Both the position numbers and the translations under genes were made by a program. Below the pieces are notes generated by a model. That model ran no database searches, was not told the origin of the DNA, and was given only the letters and a program-made list of their open reading frames with translations. Positions 48,577-55,175 of a DNA stretch of 55,175 nt are shown here, one piece after another. How positions within the stretch are numbered: the first letter of the stretch is position 1; each line of letters starts with the position of its first letter. Source of the stretch: Trichococcus patagoniensis (lineage in GTDB: Bacteria; Bacillota; Bacilli; Lactobacillales; Aerococcaceae); the NCBI RefSeq assembly GCF_003051085.1, contig NZ_QAOM01000021.1, positions 1 through 55,175 on the forward strand. Direction: 5' to 3'.

Positions 48577-49728
48577 CTACGCCCTACTTTCTATTTTTTT
48601 GAATACTGTCTGTCCATAACTGATTGTCTGTTCCACCGTGAATGACTTCGAAAGCAGCACCATATCCGCGTCTTTTCCAGGAGCGATGCCCCCTTTTCGC
48701 ACCAGGCCGAATTCGCGTGCCTGATTGACCGAACTCATCTTTACCGCATCCGCAATGCTGCATCCGGTAAAACTGATGATGTTCTTGAAAGCTTCCTGGA
48801 ATTCAAGCACACTTCCTGCCAGATTTCCACTTTCCAGACGGGCTTCTCCATCCTTGACGATGACCTTTTGCCCGCCCAATTCGCTGATACCATCGCCCAT
48901 CCCTTTGGCGCGCATAGCGTCGGTAATCAATTCGATGCGATCGGCACCCTTTTGTTTGAACGCAATCTTCACCATTTCCGGATCGATATGCAGACCATCG
49001 ACAATCATTTCCGCATAGATGCCATCCTCCAGGAATGCATGTCCGGTCACACCCGGTTCCCGGTGGTGGAGTCCCCTTTGCGCATTGTAGAGATGGGTGA
49101 TATGCGTTGCTTTGGATTGCTGCAATTGCTTGCGTAAAGCATCCGAATGCCCGACTGAAAGTACGATTTGGTTATCCAGGCAGTACTGTTCGAAGGCAGT
49201 CGCATCACTCGTCTCCGGTGCAAAGGTGACTAAGCGAATCAAACCGCCGCTCAAGTCCTGCCACTTTTTCATTAAGGCTGCATCCGGTAGTTTGATGTGC
49301 TCTTCGGGTTGCGCCCCCTTATGGACAACAGAAATGAACGGCCCTTCGAGGTGGATGCCTTGGATGACAGGATGTTTTTCTGCAGCCTTGCGGATACCGA
49401 TCAATGCCTTCTCGATATTTTCAGTCGATTGCGTCATCGTTGTCGGAAAATAGCTGGTGATTCCTTCTCGGTGCATCGTTTCAATCATCCGGTTGATTTC
49501 ATCGGCATCACCGTCCATGTTGTCCACGCCATATCCGCCGTGGCTGTGGACATCAATGAAGCCCGGCATGAGCCTGCTTCCTGTGGCATCGATCACTTCC
49601 TCGTCTGTTTCGGCAACGTATTCCGACATATCCCCGACTGCGCTGATTTCTTTTCCGAACCGGACAAACCCATCGGCGATGACGGTTTCCCCGGTATACA
49701 CTTCTGCATGGATGATCACTTTTTTCAT
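48577..49728 (-). CDS. nagA: N-acetylglucosamine-6-phosphate deacetylase
   Basis: A 383-residue amidohydrolase that removes acetate from GlcNAc-6-phosphate. The metal and catalytic residues include HSHGGYGVDNMDG (about 61-73), IHLEGPFI (Glu about 126), VGHSDA (His about 191), THLYNA (His about 212) and LITDAM (Asp about 271). ATG 49728 has GAGGG nine bases upstream; a longer frame up to 49779 has no ribosome binding site. It lies 71 bp after the RpiR-type regulator gene and directly before nagB, forming an amino-sugar operon. Confidence 0.95.
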   Translation of the reverse strand: MKKVIIHAEVYTGETVIADGFVRFGKEISAVGDMSEYVAETDEEVIDATGSRLMPGFIDVHSHGGYGVDNMDGDADEINRMIETMHREGITSYFPTTMTQSTENIEKALIGIRKAAEKHPVIQGIHLEGPFISVVHKGAQPEEHIKLPDAALMKKWQDLSGGLIRLVTFAPETSDATAFEQYCLDNQIVLSVGHSDALRKQLQQSKATHITHLYNAQRGLHHREPGVTGHAFLEDGIYAEMIVDGLHIDPEMVKIAFKQKGADRIELITDAMRAKGMGDGISELGGQKVIVKDGEARLESGNLAGSVLEFQEAFKNIISFTGCSIADAVKMSSVNQAREFGLVRKGGIAPGKDADMVLLSKSFTVEQTISYGQTVFKKIESRA

Positions 49729-49799
49729 TTGTCTTTTCCCTCTTTCATCCTGAGCTTTATTTGACTTGCACAGCCACATAGACTAAGCCCGGCCCCTCG

Positions 49800-50615
49800 C
49801 TACTCCGCTTTTTTTGAATAGCCTTGCACATTTGCTCTCGTCAGATCCATGTTGTATTGGAAATCCTCGTCCTGCAACAGGAAGGTCGAGATCACATCGA
49901 TCAGATACATCATCCCGAACTGCGTATTGACGAACACCGTGTTGTTGACGAAGCGCGAGTGGTAACCGAAGCACGTGACGTCCGCCAGTTTTGTCAGCGA
50001 ACTGTTTTTGAAGCTCGTCAGCGCGATGATCTTCGCTTTTTTCTTTTTCGCGATCTCCAATGACATAATCAACTCCGGTGTTTCACCCGAATTGGAAATA
50101 GCGATCACCAATTCATCCTTTTTGATGATCGAGCTGTTGATGATCATCAGGTGGGAATCTGCGACCCCCGTGACATTCAGCCCCATCCGGATCAAGCGTT
50201 GCGCCAATTCTGCGGCGGTGAATCCGGAACTGCCGATGCCGTAGATGACAGTTTTGCTTGCGTTTTTGATCCAATCGACAACCGTTTCGATCGCTTGGTC
50301 CTCGATCATCTGATTGGTTTCATCGATGACTTGCGTATAATAGCCATAAATATCATCATAGACGGTCAGCATTTCTTTCGACGGCTGCTTGCTTGTCGCT
50401 GAGCGCAACGCAATCTTCATATCTACAAACCCATCGATGTTGATATGTTTGCAGAAGCGGGTGATGCTGGACGTCGAGGTATCCACCTTCGCCGCCAAAT
50501 CCTTGATGTTCATATTTTTGATGGAAGCTTTGTTCCGGAGAATGTAATCCGCGATTTTTTTCTCATTTGCGGAAAAAGCGGAATACTGGTTTTGGATTTC
50601 CTCGATGATTGTCAC
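49800..50615 (-). CDS. RpiR/MurR-family regulator of amino-sugar use
   Basis: A 271-residue regulator. An N-terminal RpiR helix-turn-helix (about 1-75, SAFSANEKKIADYILRNKASIKNMNIKDLAAKVDTSTSSITRFCKHINIDG) is followed by a SIS sugar-phosphate-binding domain (about 115-245, KTVIYGIGSSGFTAAELAQRLIRMG and AISNSGETPELIMSLEIAKKKKAKIIALTS). It probably responds to an amino-sugar phosphate and controls nagAB. The start is GTG 50615, nine bases after AGGAGG; the upstream frame to 50705 overlaps the promoter. Two TGAAAA/TTTTCA palindromes cover the promoter. Confidence 0.9.
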   Translation of the reverse strand: MTIIEEIQNQYSAFSANEKKIADYILRNKASIKNMNIKDLAAKVDTSTSSITRFCKHINIDGFVDMKIALRSATSKQPSKEMLTVYDDIYGYYTQVIDETNQMIEDQAIETVVDWIKNASKTVIYGIGSSGFTAAELAQRLIRMGLNVTGVADSHLMIINSSIIKKDELVIAISNSGETPELIMSLEIAKKKKAKIIALTSFKNSSLTKLADVTCFGYHSRFVNNTVFVNTQFGMMYLIDVISTFLLQDEDFQYNMDLTRANVQGYSKKAE

Positions 50616-50693
50616 TGCTTGTTGCCTCCTACTTTGCACAAACGTCAAATGCGCGGTGCGCATTTCTTGACTTCGCCTTTTCTCTACGCTGAT

Positions 50694-50748
50694 AGAATAA
50701 CACATGAAAATAGTTTTTTCAATTATTATTTAATGAAAATTATTTTCT
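50694..50748 (-). promoter_or_regulatory. Promoter and twin RpiR-type operators of the murR-nagAB operon
   Basis: On the minus strand -35 TTGAAA (50717-50722), 17 bp, -10 TATTCT (50694-50699). Operator A, TGAAAATAGTTTTTTCA (50705-50721), covers the spacer and -35. Operator B, GAAAATTATTTTC (50735-50747), lies 15 bp upstream. Both fit the AT-rich TGAAA/TTTCA palindromes typical of RpiR repressors. Confidence 0.7.
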
Positions 50749-50821
50749 TTCGCATTCCGGTTAGTTGCCTACCCTTATGCTCACCCGTTCACTGGAGGAG
50801 AGCAGCGGAAATAATCGCCAG

Positions 50822-50948
50822 CTCCGATGAGCAGCTTTAGCTCGGAGAACAGCGGTCACAATAGGGCTTAACTCCGGCGAAGTTGTACTCATCGGAGAAA
50901 AGTTCAGAATGCGAGATTCAACTCCGACGAAGCCTCCGTTCGCCGGAG
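50822..50948. repeat. Triple-hairpin intergenic repeat, copy 6 (inverted)
   Basis: Read on the minus strand, hairpins CTCCGGCGAA...TTCGTCGGAG, CTCCGATGAG...TTCGCCGGAG and CTCCGAGCTA...CATCGGAG occur at 50922-50948, 50872-50897 and 50822-50847, 50 bp apart. It is opposite in orientation to copies 1-5 and sits downstream of thiW (minus strand). No gene is seen in the rest of 50760-51046. Confidence 0.88.
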
Positions 50949-50951
50949 AAC

Positions 50952-50991
50952 GACAAAAAAACAACCGGGTCGCTTTCCGATTGTTTTTTCG
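50952..50991 (-). terminator. Terminator after thiW
   Basis: AACAATCGG and CCGGTTGTT pair with one wobble around AAAGCGACC, followed on the minus strand by TTTTTTGTCG. Confidence 0.8.
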
Positions 50992-51046
50992 TTAATCTAT
51001 CCGACCTGTCTGACTTCCCAAAAACAGATCGGAAATGGAGCTGGTT

Positions 51047-51538
51047 TTACATTCTGTTCCGCACCAGCACATTCCTTTTTTCCATTTCCCGGATGATGAA
51101 ATAAGCCATCCCCGCTCCTATGGCGGAACTGATCGCAAAGCTAGGAAGGAAGATCATCAATGCCGCTTCCATTCCCATAAAGAGTTGCGCCAACAAAGTA
51201 CTCACCAACGATCCCAAGATGCCCGTCCCTACCCACTCACCCAGTGCAGCGTAACCAATTTTTTGCGTTCTGGCATAAAAAAGACCTGCGCAAACAGCTC
51301 CAATCATGCTGCCAGGAAAAGCAAATATGGTTCCCGTCCCCAACAAGTTGCGCAGTACGGAAACGCCAAAAGCCTGCAGGACGGCATATCCGGGTCCTAA
51401 CCAGACAGCGGTCAAAACATTCAATAAGTGCTGCATCGGTGCTACTTTGGCAATGCCGATCGGAATGACGAATATGCTGTTGCTGACTACCCCCATAGCG
51501 ATGATCAAGGCAGTGGTGACTAATTTTTTGGTATTCAT
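51047..51538 (-). CDS. thiW: ThiW, ECF S component for a thiamine precursor
   Basis: A 163-residue membrane protein with about five hydrophobic helices, full length for ThiW. ThiW is the substrate-binding S component of an ECF importer for the thiazole moiety of thiamine (hydroxyethylthiazole), proposed mainly from genomic context. Typical features are MGVVSNSIFVIPIGIAKVAPMQHLLNVLTAVWLGPGYA (about 15-52) and NLLGTGTIFAFPGSMIGA (about 64-81). Two TPP riboswitches precede it, supporting thiamine-related regulation. No thiM, thiE or thiD is adjacent. AAGGGGAAAAC precedes the ATG. Confidence 0.9.
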   Translation of the reverse strand: MNTKKLVTTALIIAMGVVSNSIFVIPIGIAKVAPMQHLLNVLTAVWLGPGYAVLQAFGVSVLRNLLGTGTIFAFPGSMIGAVCAGLFYARTQKIGYAALGEWVGTGILGSLVSTLLAQLFMGMEAALMIFLPSFAISSAIGAGMAYFIIREMEKRNVLVRNRM

Positions 51539-51633
51539 TTGTTTTCCCCTTTTCAGTCTGATTTATTCGTTTTTCGATCCCTTTTTTAACCCTATCTTTC
51601 CGAACGCTTGCCCTCCTCCCTGAGTTTAACGAA

Positions 51634-51662
51634 AATAAAAAGACACCTCCCCTGAGATGTCT
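51634..51662 (-). terminator. Terminator of the proximal TPP riboswitch
   Basis: AGACATCTC and GAGGTGTCT pair with a short AGGG loop, followed on the minus strand by TTTTATTTTC. It lies between the proximal aptamer and thiW. Confidence 0.88.
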
Positions 51663-51688
51663 TGGAAATACGTACGGATTCCAGCTCG

Positions 51689-51776
51689 ACCTCAGTTCCC
51701 TCCGCCAGTATGAACTGGATCAGGTTTGAAGGGTTCCGAAAATACCGGTCTCAGCGCAGTTGCGCACCCCTACTGA
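51689..51776 (-). promoter_or_regulatory. TPP riboswitch, proximal to thiW
   Basis: The minus strand reads AGTAGGGGTGCGC, then GCTGAGACC, GGAACCCTTCAAACCTGATC and CATACTGGCGGAGGGAAC. These are the conserved THI-box elements GGGGTGC, CTGAGA, ACCTGAT and GCGNAGGGA in order. TPP binding should favour the terminator at 51634-51662. Confidence 0.95.
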
Positions 51777-51780
51777 AATT

Positions 51781-51830
51781 AAAAAACGCCATATGATCTG
51801 ATGCGAAAATCAGAAAATATAACGTTTTGA
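51781..51830 (-). terminator. Terminator of the distal TPP riboswitch
   Basis: AACGTTATAT...TCTGAT and ATCAGA...ATATGGCGTT pair around TTCGC, followed on the minus strand by TTTTTTAATT. It lies between the two aptamers, giving each its own switch. Confidence 0.88.
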
Positions 51831-51853
51831 TGTCTATCTATGCGAATAGTCAA

Positions 51854-51946
51854 ACGCCACATTCCCTACGCTAGTATGAACTAGATCAGGTACAAAGAGT
51901 TCCGACAGCGTCGGTCTCAGCGCAGTTGCGCACCCCCAGTGTTTCT
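51854..51946 (-). promoter_or_regulatory. TPP riboswitch, distal to thiW
   Basis: The minus strand reads ACTGGGGGTGCGC, GCTGAGACC, GTACCTGATCTAGTTCATAC and TAGCGTAGGGAATG, a complete THI-box. It shares GGTGCGCAACTGCGCTGAGA with the proximal copy, so the pair looks duplicated. Confidence 0.95.
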
Positions 51947-52061
51947 CATTCCATTCTAACCAATAACCTACGGAAACGCAACCCTATTCAGAGGCTCTTT
52001 CTCCCTCAGCGCTCGGATCCAACACGATTACTTTCCCGAAACTGTCTTGGCTCTGCAAAAA

Positions 52062-52690
52062 TCAAGAAAATCTACGTCGCAATACGACCTCAACAAAGTA
52101 CAAGATGACATTGACAAACAGACTCAACAAAATCGACAGCGAAGTGCCCCACAGCAGTTTAACGACGCTGAATGTCCGCAGGCCATCGAAAAGGACTGTC
52201 CCCAGTCCGCCGGCATTGATCGTTGCGGCGATGGTTGCGATACCGATCGTTGCGGTAGCGGCAATCCGGATCCCGGCGATGATGGCTGTCGTTGCCAATG
52301 GGATTTGGATTTTCCGGAAAATCTGATTTCGGGTCATGCCCATTCCGACAGCGGCTTCGATGATCGTCGGATCGATTTCCCGGATCCCCGTAGCAAAACT
52401 GCGCAATAGTATATATTGACAATAAATCACCAATACGATGATTGCTGTATTCCTGCCCAATCCCGTCAACGGGATCAAAATGGCAAACAGCGCCAGGCTT
52501 GGGATCGAATAAAGCAAAGATGTCAAGTAAATCAAAGCGTTCATGACCCGTTCATGATGTATGCAGGCCAGGATCACTCCACTTGCGATGAGGATGGCTA
52601 TCAATAGCGTCGTACCCACTAACGCAATAGGCTGGGCTGCATGGTGGCCAACAGTAGTTTCTCATGGTAGGCATTCCAATAGGCAATCAT
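52062..52690 (-). pseudogene. ProW/OpuCB-type ABC permease with an N-terminal frameshift
   Basis: The main frame (from 52619) encodes a 185-residue glycine-betaine/choline-type permease with the EAAVGMGMTRNQIFRKIQIPLA coupling motif and six or so helices. The true start is upstream: ATG 52690 overlaps the ATPase stop (ATGA) and reads MIAYWNAYHEKLL, the family N-terminus. That frame ends at 52619. The correct continuation, TVGHHAAQPIALVGTTLLI, lies in the other frame. The two meet near 52650-52660 in AAACTACTGTTGG. A short indel, sequencing error or programmed shift would explain this. Without it the protein lacks its N-terminal region. Confidence 0.8.
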
Positions 52691-53460
52691 TTCAACTCAC
52701 CCCAAAATGCCTCATGTTCCTTTACGGTGGCGATCAAATTCACAACAAATTCCGTTTTCGGATTGCGTATGATTTCCTGCGGCGTATCAAATTGGCAAAC
52801 TTTTCCTTTATCCATTATCAGCACTCTCGTTCCCAACTTGAAAGCCTCGTTGATATCATGGGTAACCAAGACAAAGGTTTTATCGCTCAATTCTTTATGG
52901 ATCTTTTGCAGTTCCTTTTGCAGCTGCAGACGCGTAATCGCATCAACTGCTCCAAAAGGCTCATCCAGCAGCATCACTTTCGGATTTGCGGCAAGCGCTC
53001 GCGCAACGCCGACACGCTGTTGTTGCCCTCCGGATAATTCTTTAGGCTTTCTGTCGGCAAATATTTCCGGATCAAGTTGGACCAGCGCCAACAATTCTTT
53101 GATGCGCGATTGGATGTCCTTTTTATCCCACTTCAGCAGTTCCGGGACTGTCGCGATATTCTGGGCTACGGTCATATGCGGGAACAGGCCGATTTGTTGT
53201 ACAACATAACCAATTTCCCTTCTAAGATCCACTTCGTTCATTTCGCTGATGTCTTCCCCAAAGAAGGTAATGTTTCCCGAATCTTCGCGGATCAAACGAT
53301 TGATCATTTTTAAAATAGTTGTTTTGCCGGATCCGGAAGACCCCAGGACAGTGATGAACTCGCCTTCCTTGATTGCAAAGGAGATGTCATCAACCGCCTT
53401 CGATTTCTCTTCCCCATATAGCTTCGTCACATTTTTGAATTCTATCACGGTTTGCAGCAT
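52687..53460 (-). CDS. ABC transporter ATPase, glycine betaine/choline type
   Basis: A 257-residue ATPase of the ProV/OpuA/OpuC class that powers uptake of quaternary ammonium osmoprotectants. Walker A is GSSGSGKTT (about 36-44), the Q-loop is in GYVVQQIGLFPHMTVAQNI, the signature is LSGGQQQR (about 141-148) and Walker B is VMLLDEPFG (about 162-170); the H-loop is LVTHD. It lacks the tandem CBS domains that give ionic-strength sensing in OpuAA or OpuCA. AAGGAGG lies 12 bases before the ATG. It overlaps the permease start by four bases and follows the binding-protein fragment. Confidence 0.9.
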   Translation of the reverse strand: MLQTVIEFKNVTKLYGEEKSKAVDDISFAIKEGEFITVLGSSGSGKTTILKMINRLIREDSGNITFFGEDISEMNEVDLRREIGYVVQQIGLFPHMTVAQNIATVPELLKWDKKDIQSRIKELLALVQLDPEIFADRKPKELSGGQQQRVGVARALAANPKVMLLDEPFGAVDAITRLQLQKELQKIHKELSDKTFVLVTHDINEAFKLGTRVLIMDKGKVCQFDTPQEIIRNPKTEFVVNLIATVKEHEAFWGELK

Positions 53461-53477
53461 GCGGCCTCAATGCCTCC

Positions 53478-54140
53478 TTACTTTATCGAATCGAAGTATT
53501 CTTTGGCGACCTCTTCATATTCTTGGCCATCGACATCGACTTTGGCATTCAATGCGGTCACTTTTTCTGTGTCCAGCGTGCTGCTGATGTTGTTCAGGAT
53601 TTCCGCCACGTCAGGATTCGCTTCCAATACTTCATTGCGGATTACTGGAGCCAAGTTGTACGGCGGCCAAAATTGCTTGTCATCCACCAAAACGGTGAAC
53701 TCCTCTGTATTGGTCAGTTGTCCTTCTGTCGTGTAGGCTGGGGCGACATCCGCCTCGTCATTTTTCAAGACTTCATATTTCAGGCTGTTATCGTAGACCG
53801 TCGAACTCTTCCAGTTGAATTCGCCGTAAGCTTTTGCCAAACCCGGTAGGCCGTCTTCCCGCTGATCAAATTCACCCTGGGAAGCGAAACGAAGCTCGCT
53901 GGCATGCTCCTGCAGATCGGAAATCGTAGCGATGCCATATTTTTCGGCTACGCTCGTCTTGATGACCAGCCCTGCGCTGTCATTGGCTTGCGCATAATCC
54001 AACCAGGTCAGATCAAACTGTTCGTTATATTCTTTTTTGATCGTGTCATATACTTTCTGGGGATCGGTCTCCATATCCATCTTTAATACGACAAGCAATC
54101 CCGTTCCGGTGTATTCCGGATAAAGATCGATTTCATCGTT
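53478..54140 (-). pseudogene. 5'-truncated OpuAC-type substrate-binding protein
   Basis: About 220 codons of the C-terminal part of a glycine betaine/choline-binding protein. The reading frame enters with NDEIDLYPEYTGTGLLVVL, a conserved mid-protein segment, and continues to FDSIK at the end. The signal peptide and the first lobe, about 80-100 residues, are missing. Left of the homology (on the coding strand) the sequence becomes the tRNA-array terminator at 54149-54190, so the 5' end was lost by a rearrangement. No ribosome binding site supports the TTG at 54098. The binding protein cannot be exported, so the transporter is probably non-functional. Confidence 0.85.
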
Positions 54141-54148
54141 TATTACCG

Positions 54149-54190
54149 AAAAAACAGGATCCCAACGATGATGTCATCGTCAGGATCCTG
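54149..54190 (-). terminator. Terminator of the tRNA operon
   Basis: CAGGATCCTGACGATG and CATCGTTGGGATCCTG pair almost perfectly around ACAT, followed on the minus strand by TTTTTTCGG. It directly abuts the truncated binding-protein gene. Confidence 0.93.
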
Positions 54191-54200
54191 CTTTGTGTGA

Positions 54201-54284
54201 TACCGGCGGCCGGGGTCGAACCGGCACGCCCTCGCGGGCACTGGATTTTGAGTCCAGCGCGTCTGCCAATTCCGCCACGCCGGC
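54201..54284 (-). tRNA. tRNA-Leu (CAA)
   Basis: Acceptor GCCGGCG pairs with CGCCGGT (one G-U), discriminator A. The anticodon stem GGACT/AATCC surrounds CAA, and a long variable arm TGCCCGCGAGGGCGT is present as in class II tRNAs. CCA is not encoded. Last gene of the array. Confidence 0.95.
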
Positions 54285-54325
54285 ATGATATGAAGCTTGC
54301 AATGTTCCATCTTGTTGTTATGGAA

Positions 54326-54396
54326 AGGCGGTAACCGGATTTGAACCGGTGATAGAGGTTTTGCAGACCTGTGCCTTACCACTTGGCTATACCGCC
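54326..54396 (-). tRNA. tRNA-Cys (GCA)
   Basis: Acceptor GGCGGTA/TACCGCC with the tRNA-Cys-typical discriminator U, anticodon loop CTGCAAA, T-arm GGTTCAAATCC. CCA is not encoded. Confidence 0.95.
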
Positions 54397-54419
54397 GAAA
54401 TGCTGTTATTAGAAAAAAA

Positions 54420-54491
54420 CTGGGCTAGCTGGATTCGAACCAACGAATGACAGAGTCAAAGTCTGTTGCCTTACCGCTTGGCGATAGCCCA
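54420..54491 (-). tRNA. tRNA-Gln (TTG)
   Basis: Acceptor TGGGCTA/TAGCCCA with the weak U1-A72 pair and G discriminator typical of tRNA-Gln; anticodon loop CTTTGAC gives TTG. Confidence 0.95.
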
Positions 54492-54498
54492 ATAAAGA

Positions 54499-54573
54499 GG
54501 GCGACCGATGGGAATTGAACCCACGAATGCCGGATCCACAAACCGGTGCGTTAACCACTTCGCCACGATCGCC
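54499..54573 (-). tRNA. tRNA-His (GTG)
   Basis: Acceptor GGCGATC pairs with GGTCGCCC including the extra G(-1):C73 pair of tRNA-His; anticodon loop TTGTGGA gives GTG. Confidence 0.95.
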
Positions 54574-54583
54574 ATCATAAGAA

Positions 54584-54664
54584 TGGAGGGAGGCAGATTC
54601 GAACTGCCGAACCCGAAAGAGCGGATTTACAGTCCGCCGCGTTTAGCCACTTCGCTATCCCTCC
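54584..54664 (-). tRNA. tRNA-Tyr (GTA)
   Basis: Acceptor GGAGGGA/TCCCTCC, discriminator A, anticodon loop CTGTAAA, and a long variable arm as expected for bacterial tRNA-Tyr. Confidence 0.95.
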
Positions 54665-54677
54665 ATCATATAAAAAA

Positions 54678-54750
54678 TGGTCCGAGACGGATTCGAACCG
54701 CCGACACCTTGAGCTTCAATCAAGTGCTCTACCAACTGAGCTATCAGACC
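54678..54750 (-). tRNA. tRNA-Phe (GAA)
   Basis: Acceptor GGTCTGA/TCGGACC, discriminator A; anticodon loop TTGAAGC in a CTTGA/TCAAG stem gives GAA. The following 75 bp (54751-54825) hold no tRNA. Confidence 0.95.
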
Positions 54751-54825
54751 AACATAATAAAAAAATCAGAATCCGAGAAGCTAGCCATCTTGTCAGATGT
54801 ATAGCCCACTTTCCAGAAACTTAAA

Positions 54826-54898
54826 CGGCTCCGACGGGATTTGAACCCGCGATCTCCTGCGTGACAGGCAGGCATGTTGACCCCTACACCACGGAACC
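54826..54898 (-). tRNA. tRNA-Asp (GTC)
   Basis: Acceptor GGTTCCG/CGGAGCC with one G-U, discriminator G; anticodon loop CTGTCAC in CCTGC/GCAGG gives GTC. Confidence 0.95.
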
Positions 54899-54900
54899 AA

Positions 54901-54973
54901 TGGAGGTTGACGGGATCGAACCGCCGACATTCTGCTTGTAAGGCAGACGCTCTCCCAGCTGAGCTAAACCTCC
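54901..54973 (-). tRNA. tRNA-Val (TAC)
   Basis: Acceptor GGAGGTT/AACCTCC, discriminator A; anticodon loop CTTACAA in TCTGC/GCAGA gives TAC. Confidence 0.95.
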
Positions 54974-54991
54974 ATAATGCTGGTAAATATA

Positions 54992-55063
54992 TGATCCGTA
55001 CGGGAATCGAACCCGTGATACCGCCGTGAAAGGGCGGTGTCTTAACCGCTTGACCAACGGACC
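54992..55063 (-). tRNA. tRNA-Glu (TTC)
   Basis: Acceptor GGTCCGT/ACGGATC with one G-U, anticodon loop CTTTCAC in CCGCC/GGCGG gives TTC; T-arm GGGTTCGATTCCC. Confidence 0.95.
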
Positions 55064-55091
55064 ATGCTTTTATTTTTTTTTGATAAAGCTA

Positions 55092-55175
55092 CGGAGAAGG
55101 AGGGATTTGAACCCTCGCGCCGCGTTAACGACCTACACCCTTAGCAGGGGCGCCTCTTCAGCCACTTGAGTACTT
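55092..55175 (-). tRNA. tRNA-Ser (GCT), 5' end cut by the window edge
   Basis: Anticodon loop CTGCTAA in CCCCT/AGGGG-like pairing gives GCT. A long variable arm and the 3' acceptor CTTCTCC with discriminator G are present. The first four acceptor bases (expected GGAG) lie beyond the window. Confidence 0.92.

Noticed and set aside
52640-52665. Programmed ribosomal frameshift in the permease
   Set aside because: No X-XXY-YYZ slippery heptamer and no downstream pseudoknot were evident; a simple indel is more economical given the truncated neighbour.
54751-54825. An extra tRNA between tRNA-Phe and tRNA-Asp
   Set aside because: No acceptor pairing, T-arm GTTC motif or anticodon stem could be built from this spacer on either strand.

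Overview
The window looks like chromosome from a facultatively anaerobic, low-to-mid GC Gram-positive of the order Lactobacillales. Carnobacteriaceae, perhaps Trichococcus, is my best guess. The reasons are strong AGGAGG-type ribosome binding sites, several CcpA-type cre sites, ECF-type vitamin uptake genes, PucR, RpiR and IclR regulators, and a Firmicute-style tRNA array. The genus is an inference from gene content; no rRNA is present to confirm it.

Layout. 1-7.8 kb: a possible IS end, an aldo/keto reductase, a 52-bp tandem hairpin array, a VOC protein, a YbjQ protein and two adjacent, diverged topoisomerase III genes. 7.8-11.7 kb: an unrecognised membrane protein, then a cobalamin-riboswitch operon (transcobalamin-like DUF4430 lipoprotein plus ECF S component) and a GH1 6-phospho-beta-glucosidase. 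11.7-18.5 kb: a copper island, with CopB ATPase and a SHOCT protein on + facing multicopper oxidase, response regulator and Met-rich sensor kinase on -. 18.6-22 kb: a Na+-pumping oxaloacetate decarboxylase operon (alpha, gamma, separate biotin carrier, beta). 22.4-24.3 kb: a catabolite-controlled cupin and an MFS transporter.

24.6-46.7 kb is the centrepiece, an allantoin (ureide) fermentation island: allantoinase, NCS1 permease, PucG transaminase, PucR, then allC-allE-allD and an allF-allG-allH-allK block predicted to turn oxalurate into oxamate plus carbamoyl phosphate and then ATP. Next to it is a glyoxylate branch (glyoxylate carboligase, TIM-barrel isomerase, hydroxyacid dehydrogenase, glycerate kinase) divergent from an IclR regulator, with two matching operators flanking the promoter. 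The island combines Bacillus-type (PucR, PucG, permease) and enterobacterial-type (AllC/D/E/F/G/H/K) parts. Nitrogen would leave as ammonia, energy would come from carbamate kinase, and carbon would enter glycolysis as 2-phosphoglycerate.

46.7-51.6 kb: dhaL-dhaM without dhaK, a murR-nagA-nagB operon with RpiR-type operators, and thiW behind two tandem TPP riboswitches, each with its own terminator. 52-54.1 kb: a decaying glycine-betaine-type ABC operon (frameshifted permease, intact ATPase, 5'-truncated binding protein) that abuts the terminator of a ten-gene tRNA array running off the right end.

Across the window, six copies of an intergenic element made of three GC-rich hairpins at 50-51 bp spacing sit at gene 3' ends, mostly between convergent genes.
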